From JAGPKI01 sp052034135 (lineage in GTDB: Bacteria; Caldisericota; Caldisericia; UBA6126; JAGPKI01), in contig JBPOJC010000039.1 in the NCBI GenBank assembly GCA_052034135.1, positions 1 through 64,000 on the forward strand: a DNA stretch of 64,000 nucleotides, given 5' to 3'. The translations under genes were made by a program, and so were the position numbers. The notes beneath the pieces were generated by a model. That model ran no database searches. It was given only the letters and a program-made list of their open reading frames with translations, and was not told where the DNA came from. This document shows, one piece after another, positions 52,989 to 62,292 of this stretch (position 1 is the stretch's first letter; each line of letters starts with the position of its first letter).

Positions 52989-53949
52989 AAAACCCATTAT
53001 AGAAATCGAGGATAAAATTGTTGAACTTGAAAAAGAAAGCCAAGAAAAAGGTATTGATCTAAGCTCTTCAATTGAAGAATTAAGGCGTGAATTAAATTCA
53101 GAAATAGATAGAATATTCTCAAATTTGTCACCATGGGAAATTGTTCAACTTGCAAGACATCCAGAAAGACCAAAAACATCTGACTACATTAGGCATATTA
53201 TTCCAGATTATGTTTTTTTCTGCGGGGATAGACTTTTAAGAGAAGATAGTGCTATTTTTGGCGCATTAGGCACTTTAGATAATCAAACAGTTATGATAAT
53301 TGGTCATAATAAAGGTAAAAATATTAAAGAGAATTTAAAATTTAATTTTGGTATGGCAAACCCAGAAGGTTATAGAAAAGCTTTAAGACTAATGAGATTA
53401 GCAGAAAAATTTAATTCTCCCATAATTACTCTCGTTGATACTTCTGGGGCATACCCTGGAATAGAAGCAGAAGAACATGGACAGGCAGAAGCAATTGCAA
53501 GAAACTTGCAGGAAATGTTTACCATAAAAGTTCCAATTGTTTGTGTTGTAACGGGCGAAGGTGGCTCAGGTGGTGCATTAGGAATAGGCGTTTCTGATAA
53601 ATTATTGATGTTACAATACTCAATCTATTCAGTTATTTCTCCAGAAGGATGCGCTTCAATACTTTGGAAAGATTCGAGCAAAGCCCTCCTTGCTGCTGAA
53701 TTGCTTAAATTAACAGCTAAAGATTTACTTAATTTTGGAATAATTGACAAAATAATTGAAGAACCACCTGGAGGTGCTCACAGAAATCCAAAAGAGGCAT
53801 TAAATAGAGTGAAAGATGAACTAATAAATGCTCTTTCTTCTGTTAGGAAAGAATACAGTTCACAAAATGATTTAATTGTTAAACGATACGAAAAATTTAG
53901 AAAAATTGCTTCTTATGATTATATGAATTCAATTAATAGAAAGGCATAA
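52969..53949 (+). CDS. accA: Acetyl-CoA carboxylase carboxyltransferase alpha subunit
   Basis: The biotin-binding partner of AccD. An N-terminal coiled coil (about 10-50) precedes the crotonase-type core with TLVDTSGAYPGIEAEEHGQ, GEGGSGGALGIGV and ISPEGCASILWKD. The 326 residues are typical. It overlaps accD, so the two subunits are made in equal amounts. It is the last fatty-acid gene before the envelope genes. Confidence 0.97.
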   Translation: MNFLPFEKPIIEIEDKIVELEKESQEKGIDLSSSIEELRRELNSEIDRIFSNLSPWEIVQLARHPERPKTSDYIRHIIPDYVFFCGDRLLREDSAIFGALGTLDNQTVMIIGHNKGKNIKENLKFNFGMANPEGYRKALRLMRLAEKFNSPIITLVDTSGAYPGIEAEEHGQAEAIARNLQEMFTIKVPIVCVVTGEGGSGGALGIGVSDKLLMLQYSIYSVISPEGCASILWKDSSKALLAAELLKLTAKDLLNFGIIDKIIEEPPGGAHRNPKEALNRVKDELINALSSVRKEYSSQNDLIVKRYEKFRKIASYDYMNSINRKA

Positions 53950-53955
53950 TATAGA

Positions 53956-54918
53956 ATGCCAATATATATTTATTCATTTATTTATTCAGTTTTATTTATG
54001 CTTTTTACTGTACCACTTGCAATAAAAGCAGGATTTAAGTTTGATATCTTAGATAAAGTAGAAGTAGAAGAAGAAAAAAGTGATAAAAATAAAGAAAAAA
54101 GAGAAAAACTTCATACAAAAACAACTCCTCGAACTGGCGGTATAGCAGTTTTCATAAGTTTTTGGCTATCTATAATTCTTACCATAGGCTTTAGTAGGGA
54201 AATTTTAGGTATATTTTTAGGTTCTCTTTTTCTTTTCTTTGTAACGCTTTATGATGATAAATTTGATCTTTCTCCAAAAATCAAACTTATTGCACAGGTC
54301 ATAGCAGCCTCTATTCCAATATTTTTTGGTGTTAAGATTAATTTCCTGAGCGCAATATTCTCAAAACAATACTATGCCATAGGTTTATGGGGTATACCTC
54401 TTACAATTTTATGGTCAGTTGCGCTTGTTAACGCTTTAAACTGGATTGATGGTTTAGATGGGTTAGCATCTGGAATTGCAGCAATTGCAAGTTTAGGTAT
54501 TGTTATGATTTCCCTAAATAGAGGATTGATTGTGGCAGCGACACTGGGTTTGTCGCTTGCAGGTGTTTGTTTGATTTTCTTAAGATATAATTTTTACCCT
54601 GCGAAAATATTTCTTGGTGATTGTGGTGCACAATTTTTAGGTTATATAATTTCAATGATAGCAATATTAGGTGGACTTAAAACTTCTACAAGCGTTATTA
54701 TTATAGTATCAGCAATAGCATTAGGTGTTCCGATTTTTGATGTAGTATTTTCTATCTTTACAAGAATGAGAAAAGGGAAACCAATATATAAAGCTGATCT
54801 TGAAAATATTCATTATCAACTTCATAGAAAGGGTTGGGGGCAGCGAAGAATTGCATTTCTCTTCTATGCTGTAACTCTTTTTCTCTGTATAATACCATAC
54901 TTTATCTTTGCAAGATGA
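53956..54918 (+). CDS. UDP-GlcNAc (MurNAc)-1-phosphate:undecaprenyl-phosphate transferase, WecA/TagO type
   Basis: This is a GT4/MraY-superfamily membrane enzyme that loads a sugar-1-phosphate onto undecaprenyl phosphate. About ten helices are present. TTPRTGG, the Asp pair in YDDKFDLSP, NWIDGLDGLASG, FLGDCGAQFLGY and IHYQLHRKGWGQRR are the WecA/TagO motifs. MraY is less likely given the cytoplasmic His-rich loop. It is 6 nt after accA, and its stop overlaps the wecB start. Confidence 0.9.
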   Translation: MPIYIYSFIYSVLFMLFTVPLAIKAGFKFDILDKVEVEEEKSDKNKEKREKLHTKTTPRTGGIAVFISFWLSIILTIGFSREILGIFLGSLFLFFVTLYDDKFDLSPKIKLIAQVIAASIPIFFGVKINFLSAIFSKQYYAIGLWGIPLTILWSVALVNALNWIDGLDGLASGIAAIASLGIVMISLNRGLIVAATLGLSLAGVCLIFLRYNFYPAKIFLGDCGAQFLGYIISMIAILGGLKTSTSVIIIVSAIALGVPIFDVVFSIFTRMRKGKPIYKADLENIHYQLHRKGWGQRRIAFLFYAVTLFLCIIPYFIFAR

Positions 54919-56078
54919 AATCAATGAAACCCAAGGTTTTATTCACTTTTGGCACAAGACCTGAAGCCATTAAAATGGCTCCAGTAATAAGTGCTTTTTT
55001 AAAGGATAATTCTTTTATAACAAAAATCGTGCTCACAGCACAACACAGAGAAATGCTTGATCAGGTATTATCAATCTTTGATATCGAGGGCGATTATGAC
55101 TATAATATAATGACGGAAAAGCAAAGTCTTGAATTTATAACCACTTCTGTTTTAGAAAGATTTACCACTACTTTAAAAGAAGAAAGTCCTGATTTAGTTT
55201 TCGTTCATGGCGATACAACTACAACTTTTGCTTCGGCACTATCTTCTTTTTATCAAAATATACCAGTTGCACACATTGAAGCAGGTTTACGTTCTTGGGA
55301 CCTAAGAAATCCATTCCCTGAAGAAATGAACAGAAAGTTAGCTGACTCATTGTCTGATTTACACTTTTGTCCAACTCAAACAGCAAAATATAATTTAATG
55401 AAAGAGAATGTTAAAAGCAGAGGCATATACATAACTGGAAATACTGTTGTCGACGCACTAACAAGTATAATTAAAGCAATTGAACGTGATAGCTTCTCCA
55501 CTAATAATAGATCTGACAATAGTAAGATCATTCTTCTTACTATGCATCGAAGAGAAAGCCTTGGAGAGCCAATGAGAGAAGTTATGGAGTCAATTAGAGA
55601 TGTTGTAATTCAAAATAAAGACTCAAAGTTAATTTTTCCTGTCCACAAAAACCCATATGTTAGGGAGATAGTTTTTCCTGTTTTTGAGGGAGTTAGCAGG
55701 GTTGAATTGATTGAACCATTAGATTATTTATCATTTATTAAACTTATGAAAAAAGCATATATTATTGTTTCCGATTCAGGAGGAATTCAAGAAGAAGCCC
55801 CTACTTTAAAAAAGCCAGTGTTATTAACAAGGAAAGTCACTGAAAGACCTGAGGGAATTGAGTCAGGAGTTGTAAAATTAGTTGGAACTGATTCAAAAAA
55901 TGTTAAAGATGAATTAAACAAATTATTAAACGATAAAGATTATTATGAAAGTTTTGTTGCAAAAGAGAATCCCTTCGGTGATGGTTATGCATCTTTAAGA
56001 ATTCTTAAATTTGTAAAGGAATTCTTTAACCTACCGATTAATTCAGAAGAAGTATCAAAATTAGGAGAGTTTAATTAA
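54915..56078 (+). CDS. wecB: UDP-N-acetylglucosamine 2-epimerase (non-hydrolysing)
   Basis: WecB interconverts UDP-GlcNAc and UDP-ManNAc. FTFGTRPEAIKMAPVI, VAHIEAGLRS, FPEEMNRKL and VSDSGGIQEEAP are the family motifs. I take ATG 54915 (ATGA overlap with the previous stop); the frame remains open upstream to 54834, but that part lies inside the previous gene and is not conserved. The protein has 387 residues, which is normal. Confidence 0.95.
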   Translation: MKSMKPKVLFTFGTRPEAIKMAPVISAFLKDNSFITKIVLTAQHREMLDQVLSIFDIEGDYDYNIMTEKQSLEFITTSVLERFTTTLKEESPDLVFVHGDTTTTFASALSSFYQNIPVAHIEAGLRSWDLRNPFPEEMNRKLADSLSDLHFCPTQTAKYNLMKENVKSRGIYITGNTVVDALTSIIKAIERDSFSTNNRSDNSKIILLTMHRRESLGEPMREVMESIRDVVIQNKDSKLIFPVHKNPYVREIVFPVFEGVSRVELIEPLDYLSFIKLMKKAYIIVSDSGGIQEEAPTLKKPVLLTRKVTERPEGIESGVVKLVGTDSKNVKDELNKLLNDKDYYESFVAKENPFGDGYASLRILKFVKEFFNLPINSEEVSKLGEFN

Positions 56079-56084
56079 ACACCC

Positions 56085-57347
56085 ATGAAGTACATTGTTG
56101 AAGGCGGTAAAAATTTAAAAGGCGAAATAAAAATTAGTGGTTCTAAAAATGCCACTATGCCAATACTTTCTGCCTGTCTTCTTATTAACGGCAGAGTAAA
56201 ACTTACAAATGTTCCTAATTTAAGGGATATTCAAACATTTTTTAAAATATTTAATAAAATAGGCGTAAGTGTAATTAAAGAATCCGATAGTACTTATGTT
56301 ATAGACTCTTCAAATGTAAAGACTGGTGAAATAACAGGCGATGATATAGAGCGGGTTAGAGGTTCTCAAACTCTTCTCGGTGCACTTCTTTCAAGATTTG
56401 GATCAGTTACTCTTCCTTCACTTGGAGGTTGCCAGATAGGCGCAAGACCAATAGACCTTCACCTTAAAGGTTTAACGGCAATGGGGGCAGAAGCATCCTT
56501 TATTAAAGGCGCTATTCATTTGGAAGCATCAAAACTTATGGGTTCTCATATTTATCTTGATTACTCGAGTGTTGGAGCTACGGAAAATTTGATTCTTGCA
56601 GCATGCATGGCAGATGGAAATACCATAATCGAAAATGCAGCTGAGGAGCCAGAAATAGTTGATCTGATTAATTTTCTCAATAAAGCTGGCGCAAAAATAA
56701 CTGGACTTGGTTCTAAAACAATAAAAATTGTTGGTGTTCATGAACTCAGGCCTATTAGTCACAGAATTATGCCTGATAGGATTGAAGCTGGAACTTACAT
56801 GGTTGCCTCTGCAATTACAAAAGGTGACATCACCCTTGAAAACTTATCAGTTTCTGATCTTACGTCTGTAATTTTTAAACTAAGAGAGATAGGAATTGAT
56901 ATAACTATTCTGAATCAGGATAAATTAAGAGTAAAGATGAATTCAAGACCCTCAAGTTTTAAAATAAAAACGATGCCATATCCAGGTTTTTCTACCGATT
57001 TACAATCAGCAATGCTTTCTTTGGCTTGCATAGCAAACGGAGTAAGTATGATAAACGAGACAGTTTTTGAAAATAGATTTTTAGTAGTTCCAGAGCTTAT
57101 AAAAATGGGGGCAAAAATTACAACTAATGATAGGATGGCAATTGTTACTGGTGTAGAAGAACTCTTTCCTGCTATTGTCGATGCTCCAGATCTTCGTGGC
57201 GGTGCAGCTCTTGTGCTGGCAGCTCTGACTGCAAAGGGCGAAGGCGAGATAAATTCAGTTGAAATAATTGAGCGTGGCTATGAAGATATGGATAGGAAGT
57301 TAAGAGAAGTTGGAGGAGTAATTAGAAAAGTGGAGGACAATAAATGA
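56085..57347 (+). CDS. murA: UDP-N-acetylglucosamine 1-carboxyvinyltransferase
   Basis: MurA starts peptidoglycan synthesis by moving enolpyruvate to UDP-GlcNAc. SGSKNATMPILSA (Lys and Asn of the active site) and LGGCQIGARPIDLH with catalytic Cys116 are present. Because Cys rather than Asp is used, the enzyme should be fosfomycin-sensitive. DLRGGAALVLAALTA and ERGYEDMDRKLREVG close the fold. The length of 420 is typical. Confidence 0.96.
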   Translation: MKYIVEGGKNLKGEIKISGSKNATMPILSACLLINGRVKLTNVPNLRDIQTFFKIFNKIGVSVIKESDSTYVIDSSNVKTGEITGDDIERVRGSQTLLGALLSRFGSVTLPSLGGCQIGARPIDLHLKGLTAMGAEASFIKGAIHLEASKLMGSHIYLDYSSVGATENLILAACMADGNTIIENAAEEPEIVDLINFLNKAGAKITGLGSKTIKIVGVHELRPISHRIMPDRIEAGTYMVASAITKGDITLENLSVSDLTSVIFKLREIGIDITILNQDKLRVKMNSRPSSFKIKTMPYPGFSTDLQSAMLSLACIANGVSMINETVFENRFLVVPELIKMGAKITTNDRMAIVTGVEELFPAIVDAPDLRGGAALVLAALTAKGEGEINSVEIIERGYEDMDRKLREVGGVIRKVEDNK

Positions 57348-57862
57348 TAGTAATTGATGAAAAGGGCAGGCTGTTTGGAAAGATAAATTTATTTGACTTT
57401 ATAATCATAGTTTTAATCTGCATTTTACTTGCATTTGGAATTTCAAAAATTGTTCAAAGATATTTCGTAAAAAAATCATATGATCAATATATTATTCAGT
57501 TAAAAGTTCCAAATATTGAGGAACAGGTGGCTAAGTCTATAGAAAAGGGCAACCCTATTATAACTGCAACAGGAGCTAAATTTGGTGAAATAATTACAGA
57601 TCCAGTTATTAAGCAAACAGAGGTTTATGTGGTAACTTCTGAGGGAATAATAGTTCCGAGAACTCAGCCTAAACTCAAGGATGTATATTTTAGCATTCTT
57701 ATTTCAGTACCAAAGGGAGCTAAAACAATAAATTATGGAAATCAAACATTTAAAGTTGGAGCTTCTGGATTCATAGAAACTTACTTTGGTAAGTATCCTA
57801 TATCAGTACTCTCGATAGAAAAATATAATCCAACAACTCCAGAACCAGCTAAAACTCCTTAA
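57344..57862 (+). CDS. DUF4330-like membrane protein
   Basis: The 172-residue protein has a single N-terminal membrane helix (about 18-37) after IDEKGRLFGKINLFD, the DUF4330 signature, followed by an extracytoplasmic beta domain and a Pro/Thr-rich tail. The family is of unknown function and common in Firmicutes-like genomes. It overlaps murA by 4 nt, so it probably belongs to envelope synthesis. Confidence 0.8.
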   Translation: MIVIDEKGRLFGKINLFDFIIIVLICILLAFGISKIVQRYFVKKSYDQYIIQLKVPNIEEQVAKSIEKGNPIITATGAKFGEIITDPVIKQTEVYVVTSEGIIVPRTQPKLKDVYFSILISVPKGAKTINYGNQTFKVGASGFIETYFGKYPISVLSIEKYNPTTPEPAKTP

Positions 57863-57883
57863 AAGGTTATTAATTATTCATAA

Positions 57884-59431
57884 ATGAAGATTAAATTCAA
57901 CACACTATTTAAAAATGTTGGAATTATTACAGTAGGCATTGCTATAAGCAGAATACTTGGTCTTGTAAGGGAAATTGTCATTGCTAATAGATTTGGAACA
58001 TCAGCAGCAAAGGATGCCTTCGAAGTTGGTTCTTATATACCTGTTAGTATTTCAAATTTGCTTGTTGCAGGTGTTTTTAGTGCTGTATTTATTCCTCTAT
58101 TCACAAAATATATCTATAATGAAAGAAAAGATGAACTTAGAGAAATTATCTCTGTCCTGATAAACCAGTTTACTGTAATAATAGGTATAGTTTTAATCAT
58201 TTTTTATCTTTTATCCCCTTATATTATAAAGATACAGGCTCCATTTTTTGATCCATATAGGTTTTCCATGGCAAAAAAGATATTTGAAATAGCAATACCA
58301 TCAATTTATTTTCTTAGTATTGCTGCCATGGCAACAGGTATTCTTAATTCTCTAAAGATGTTTGGTATTCCTACGCTCGGAGGTATTGTATTTAACTTAT
58401 CTGTTGTGATAATTGTTTTACTTCTTTCAAGTAAATTTGGTATTTATAGTGCAGCTCTCGCTCTTGTTATTGGTGCAATTGGGCAATTAATAATTCAGTT
58501 ACCTTGGATTTATAAAAATGAATTAGGTTATAAATTTACATTCAAATTAAATCACCCCGCTATAAGAGAAGTTTATGTTCTTATTATTCCAGTTTTGCTC
58601 GGATCTTGCATAAATTATCTTGCTCCCTTTATAGAAAGATTTTTTGGATCAGGATTACCTGAAGGAATGATTTCTGCTTTAAGCTATTCATTTAAAGTTT
58701 CGCAGTTTCCAGTTGGCCTTTTTGCACTTGCAATATCTTCTGTTGTGTTTCCTTTTCTTTCCGAAAATGTTATTTGCAATAACAGTAAAGCATTAGAAGA
58801 CAATCTCGAATGGGCTTTAAAGTTTGTTATGCTCATCATGATCCCTGCAACAGTTGGCCTTTTTGCGATATCATATCCGACTGTAAGGCTGCTTTTTCAA
58901 AGTGGTGAGTTTTTAGAAAGTTCTACTGCAATTACTGCAACTGCTTTAAAATATTATTCATTAGCACTTGTTCCGTGGTCTTTTACGGCAGTTTTGATAA
59001 AAGTTTTCTACTCCAATAAAGATACAAGAACACCAGTTATAGTAGCGCTTATAACTATTTGTATTTTGTTTATAGCAGATGCAATACTTGTAAAATCAAT
59101 GCAGTATAAAGGATTAGCATTAGGTTCAGTTATTGCTGCCTATATAAATGCCTTGCTTCTCTTAATAATAATAAGAAAAAAGTATAAATGTATAAGAATA
59201 TCTCGCCTTATTAAAACTGGGTTAGCAACAATATTTTCATCATTAGCTATGTTTACTGTTATTTATTTTCTTTTAAAATATTTTGAAGGGAATATGAAAC
59301 TTTTAACGAAATTTAACCAACTTTTAGAGGTTATTGTCTTGCTTGTTGCAGGCGTTGTAACATATTTTAGTTTTGCTTATTTAACTTTAAAATCCGATTT
59401 AAAAGGTATAATAGAGTATGAAAATAAATAA
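57884..59431 (+). CDS. murJ: Lipid II flippase MurJ (MviN family)
   Basis: A 515-residue polytopic protein of the MOP exporter superfamily with about 14 helices. RILGLVREIVIANRFGTS is the N-terminal signature, and the Arg/Lys set needed to bind lipid II is present. It would move lipid II, or possibly the lipid-linked polymer of this cluster, across the membrane. It overlaps the LCP gene by 14 nt. Confidence 0.9.
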   Translation: MKIKFNTLFKNVGIITVGIAISRILGLVREIVIANRFGTSAAKDAFEVGSYIPVSISNLLVAGVFSAVFIPLFTKYIYNERKDELREIISVLINQFTVIIGIVLIIFYLLSPYIIKIQAPFFDPYRFSMAKKIFEIAIPSIYFLSIAAMATGILNSLKMFGIPTLGGIVFNLSVVIIVLLLSSKFGIYSAALALVIGAIGQLIIQLPWIYKNELGYKFTFKLNHPAIREVYVLIIPVLLGSCINYLAPFIERFFGSGLPEGMISALSYSFKVSQFPVGLFALAISSVVFPFLSENVICNNSKALEDNLEWALKFVMLIMIPATVGLFAISYPTVRLLFQSGEFLESSTAITATALKYYSLALVPWSFTAVLIKVFYSNKDTRTPVIVALITICILFIADAILVKSMQYKGLALGSVIAAYINALLLLIIIRKKYKCIRISRLIKTGLATIFSSLAMFTVIYFLLKYFEGNMKLLTKFNQLLEVIVLLVAGVVTYFSFAYLTLKSDLKGIIEYENK

Positions 59432-60395
59432 AATATTTTTAATAATCATAATAATAATTCTCAGCGTTTCAGCTATTTTTGGTATTTATTTATGGAATTT
59501 ATTTGCCCGTATCTCTCCAGAAACCGAAGAGGCTAAAAAGGTTAGAAGTAATTTCAAAATTAATTGGTCTGACAGGGTAAATATTCTCCTTGTAGGTTGC
59601 GATAATCGTAAAAATTTAAATCTCGGGATAAGAAGTGACACTATGATTCTTGCAAATGTTGATTTTAAGACTAAAAAAATCAAATTGCTTTCTATCCCGA
59701 GAGATACTCGTATTATTATACCAGGCCATGAAACATATGATAAAATAAATTCTACGATTAATCCTGCTTATTGGGAAGATGGTGGAATCTCTTTAACTTT
59801 GAAGGCATTAGAAAGTTTATTAGATGTTCCAATAAAGCTTTATGTAAAAGTTGATTTCGAAGGTTTTAAAAAGATTGTAGATTCAATTGGTGGAATTAAA
59901 TATTATGTTGAAAGCGATATGTACTATTACGATCCAACAGATGGAACTCTAATTAATCTTAAAGAAGGAGAGCAAATTCTTGATGGAGATAAAGCTCTTC
60001 AGTATGTTAGGTTTAGAAATGATGCCTACGGGGACTTTGCAAGGGATTCAACTGGTAAAATTTATGGAAGAGTTTCAAGACAGATGAATTTTATGAAAGC
60101 AGTGGCTTTAAAATTATCTGAGAATAAGAATATATTGAAAATAAGCAATTTAATAAATATTATAAGTTGTTATGTTGAAACAAATATTAGCTCCTCCGAA
60201 CTTTTAAAGGCAGCTATAACGTTGAAAGATATTTCAGTTGATAACGATATAATATTCCTTAGCTTTCCTGGAGATGCTCAATTTATCGATAATTTATCTT
60301 ATGTTGTTCCTGATGAAGAGGAATTAAAGGAACTTGTAGCAAAAGAACTAAAAACAGTTAAACTAAATACTTCTTCAACTAACGGTGCTCCATAA
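59418..60395 (+). CDS. LytR-CpsA-Psr (LCP) family ligase
   Basis: LCP enzymes move undecaprenyl-linked glycans onto peptidoglycan. A membrane helix (about 7-29) is followed by the LCP domain with NILLVGCDNR, RSDTMILANVD, SIPRDTRIIIPG, KINSTINPAYWEDG and YVRFRNDAYGDFARD, which hold the Arg and Asp residues that bind diphosphate. A companion glycan is made by the surrounding genes. Its presence suggests a monoderm-like wall. Confidence 0.93.
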   Translation: MKINKIFLIIIIIILSVSAIFGIYLWNLFARISPETEEAKKVRSNFKINWSDRVNILLVGCDNRKNLNLGIRSDTMILANVDFKTKKIKLLSIPRDTRIIIPGHETYDKINSTINPAYWEDGGISLTLKALESLLDVPIKLYVKVDFEGFKKIVDSIGGIKYYVESDMYYYDPTDGTLINLKEGEQILDGDKALQYVRFRNDAYGDFARDSTGKIYGRVSRQMNFMKAVALKLSENKNILKISNLINIISCYVETNISSSELLKAAITLKDISVDNDIIFLSFPGDAQFIDNLSYVVPDEEELKELVAKELKTVKLNTSSTNGAP

Positions 60396-60400
60396 CTAAA

Positions 60401-60943
60401 ATGGACATTGTCGCTATTTATAGAAATTCATTCACTTTTCTTTTCTTAAGCAAAATATACGAGATAATTTCTCAAAGTTTCACATGGAATCTATTGGTTA
60501 GAATAGGCATATTATTTTCTAATGCATTCAATTCAAGCTTGACAGTGAAACTATTTTTAAATGAAGAAAGTTTCTTAAATAGGTTTTTTGATGATTCTTT
60601 CATAGTAAGGTTTTTGAAAAAAATATTTTTTGGATTGGCTGTAGTTATTATAGAATTTAATAAAAATTTATTTAATGATTCTTTTACAAATAACAGTTTT
60701 AATTCCATAAAAAAAGACTTAACTCAAAATGCAATTAAATTTTCCTCTTATTTAATTCTATGCTGGATCACTGTTTACGTTATTGTTGAATTAGTTTTTG
60801 GTAATGGATTTACAAAGCTTGAAATGCTTATTTACATTCTTTTAGTTATAATATTCTTTTTATTTACAAGAATTGAAGTATCGCATCGCGAAATTATTAA
60901 AGGAAGCTTTATTATAAAATGGATCAAAGGAATATTCGAGTAA
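60401..60943 (+). CDS. Unknown membrane protein
   Basis: A 180-residue protein with an amphipathic N-terminal half and two clear helices near residues 120-155. It has no recognised domain. It overlaps the O-antigen ligase-like gene by 25 nt and follows the LCP gene by 5 nt. It could assist polymer assembly or export. The composition is Phe/Ile/Asn-rich like its neighbours. Confidence 0.55.
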   Translation: MDIVAIYRNSFTFLFLSKIYEIISQSFTWNLLVRIGILFSNAFNSSLTVKLFLNEESFLNRFFDDSFIVRFLKKIFFGLAVVIIEFNKNLFNDSFTNNSFNSIKKDLTQNAIKFSSYLILCWITVYVIVELVFGNGFTKLEMLIYILLVIIFFLFTRIEVSHREIIKGSFIIKWIKGIFE

Positions 60944-62292
60944 TTTTTTCTAAGGATAGAGAATTAAAATTTGTATTACTTGGAACTATATTAGGATTTC
61001 TTTCCTATTTTATTGGTGGTATAAATGTTTTTTTAGTCTTTCTTTTAATTGTAGCATTAATTCTTTCTTTCTTTAGAATTGAGATTGCGCTTCTTTCTCT
61101 TCCGTTTTTTGTAATTATTGATTTTTTAATTAAAAAATATACAAGTGGATTTTTGGGTTTATGGGATGAAGGGATCTTTTTATTTCTTCTAATTGTTGTT
61201 TTTTATAGGCTCTATAAAGAAAAGAAGTTTAATTTTAAGTTTACGAATCTTATATATCCTATTTTGGCTTTCTTAATAGTAGGACTTCTTTCTGCTTATT
61301 TTAGTAAAGATGTTACGTTAGCTCAAGGAATAGATGGAATTAGGTCTGTTATTCAACCATTCATATTTTTTCTCATAGTTATTAACTCAAAAATAAGCAA
61401 GAAATCGGCAAGATTTCTTCTATTTGCAGGGATCATCGCGGCTTCCATTGCAGCACTTTTTGGAGTATTTCAGTTTGCTCAAGGAGTATCAGTTCCACCT
61501 AATTGGCTCGATAAAGATACAGAAGTAGGAATTGGGACAAGAGCCTTTTCTTTTCTTGGTAGTCCCAATGCATTTGCTGCTTATTGTATTTTGTTTGCCC
61601 CAATTGTTCTTTCTTATATTTTCAAAGATAAACTAAAACTTTCTTACAAAACCCTCTTTATTATTTTGTTTTTAACAATTGTTGGGGGTATTATGAGCAC
61701 TTTAACTCGCGCTGCATGGATTGCTTTTATTCCTGCTCTAATTCTTTTTGGGATTCTAATAAAAAAAACAAAGATAGTTGTTCCAATAGTTTTATTGATT
61801 ATTGTTATGACATTTAGTGTAGCTCCTTTAAGGCAAAGATTTTTAAATTTATTCTCAGAACAGTATCAAGAGAAAAGTGAAATAGGCGGTAGAACTTATA
61901 GATGGAATTTAGCAATGACTATTTTTGCAGAGAACCCTGTTTTAGGCAGAGGTCCGGGTAGTTATGGCGGTGCTACTGCATATAGATACCAGGAATTTAG
62001 TGGACTTTATGTTGATAATTATTATCTTGAAATATTATCAAATTATGGTTTTTTAGGATTTTTGGTTTTTATATGGCTTATTTTGGAAATTATAAGAATA
62101 TTTACAGTTTCAATAAAAAAATCTCAAGAAAAAGATAAAATTATTATAATTGGAATTTTTTGCGGATTTATTGGTTTTTTAATTCATAATTTTACTGAAA
62201 ATTTATGGGAAGTGATCCCGCTTTCTGTAACTTTATGGTTCTTGATAGGATTAACGGTTAACTTGGCTATTCAGGGAGGAGAAAATGATTGA
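60919..62292 (+). CDS. O-antigen ligase/polymerase-like membrane protein (Wzy/WaaL superfamily)
   Basis: The 457-residue protein has about 11 helices and a large loop with RAFSFLGSPNAFAAY and GGRTYRWNLAMTIFAENP, ending in LGRGPGSYG, the Wzy_C/O-antigen ligase signature. It would polymerise or ligate lipid-linked repeat units outside the membrane. It sits between the LCP gene and the sugar-nucleotide dehydrogenase. Confidence 0.85.
   Translation: MDQRNIRVIFSKDRELKFVLLGTILGFLSYFIGGINVFLVFLLIVALILSFFRIEIALLSLPFFVIIDFLIKKYTSGFLGLWDEGIFLFLLIVVFYRLYKEKKFNFKFTNLIYPILAFLIVGLLSAYFSKDVTLAQGIDGIRSVIQPFIFFLIVINSKISKKSARFLLFAGIIAASIAALFGVFQFAQGVSVPPNWLDKDTEVGIGTRAFSFLGSPNAFAAYCILFAPIVLSYIFKDKLKLSYKTLFIILFLTIVGGIMSTLTRAAWIAFIPALILFGILIKKTKIVVPIVLLIIVMTFSVAPLRQRFLNLFSEQYQEKSEIGGRTYRWNLAMTIFAENPVLGRGPGSYGGATAYRYQEFSGLYVDNYYLEILSNYGFLGFLVFIWLILEIIRIFTVSIKKSQEKDKIIIIGIFCGFIGFLIHNFTENLWEVIPLSVTLWFLIGLTVNLAIQGGEND

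Noticed and set aside
54834..54914. Longer wecB reading frame
   Set aside because: It lies inside the previous gene; the ATGA overlap at 54915 gives the conserved N-terminus.
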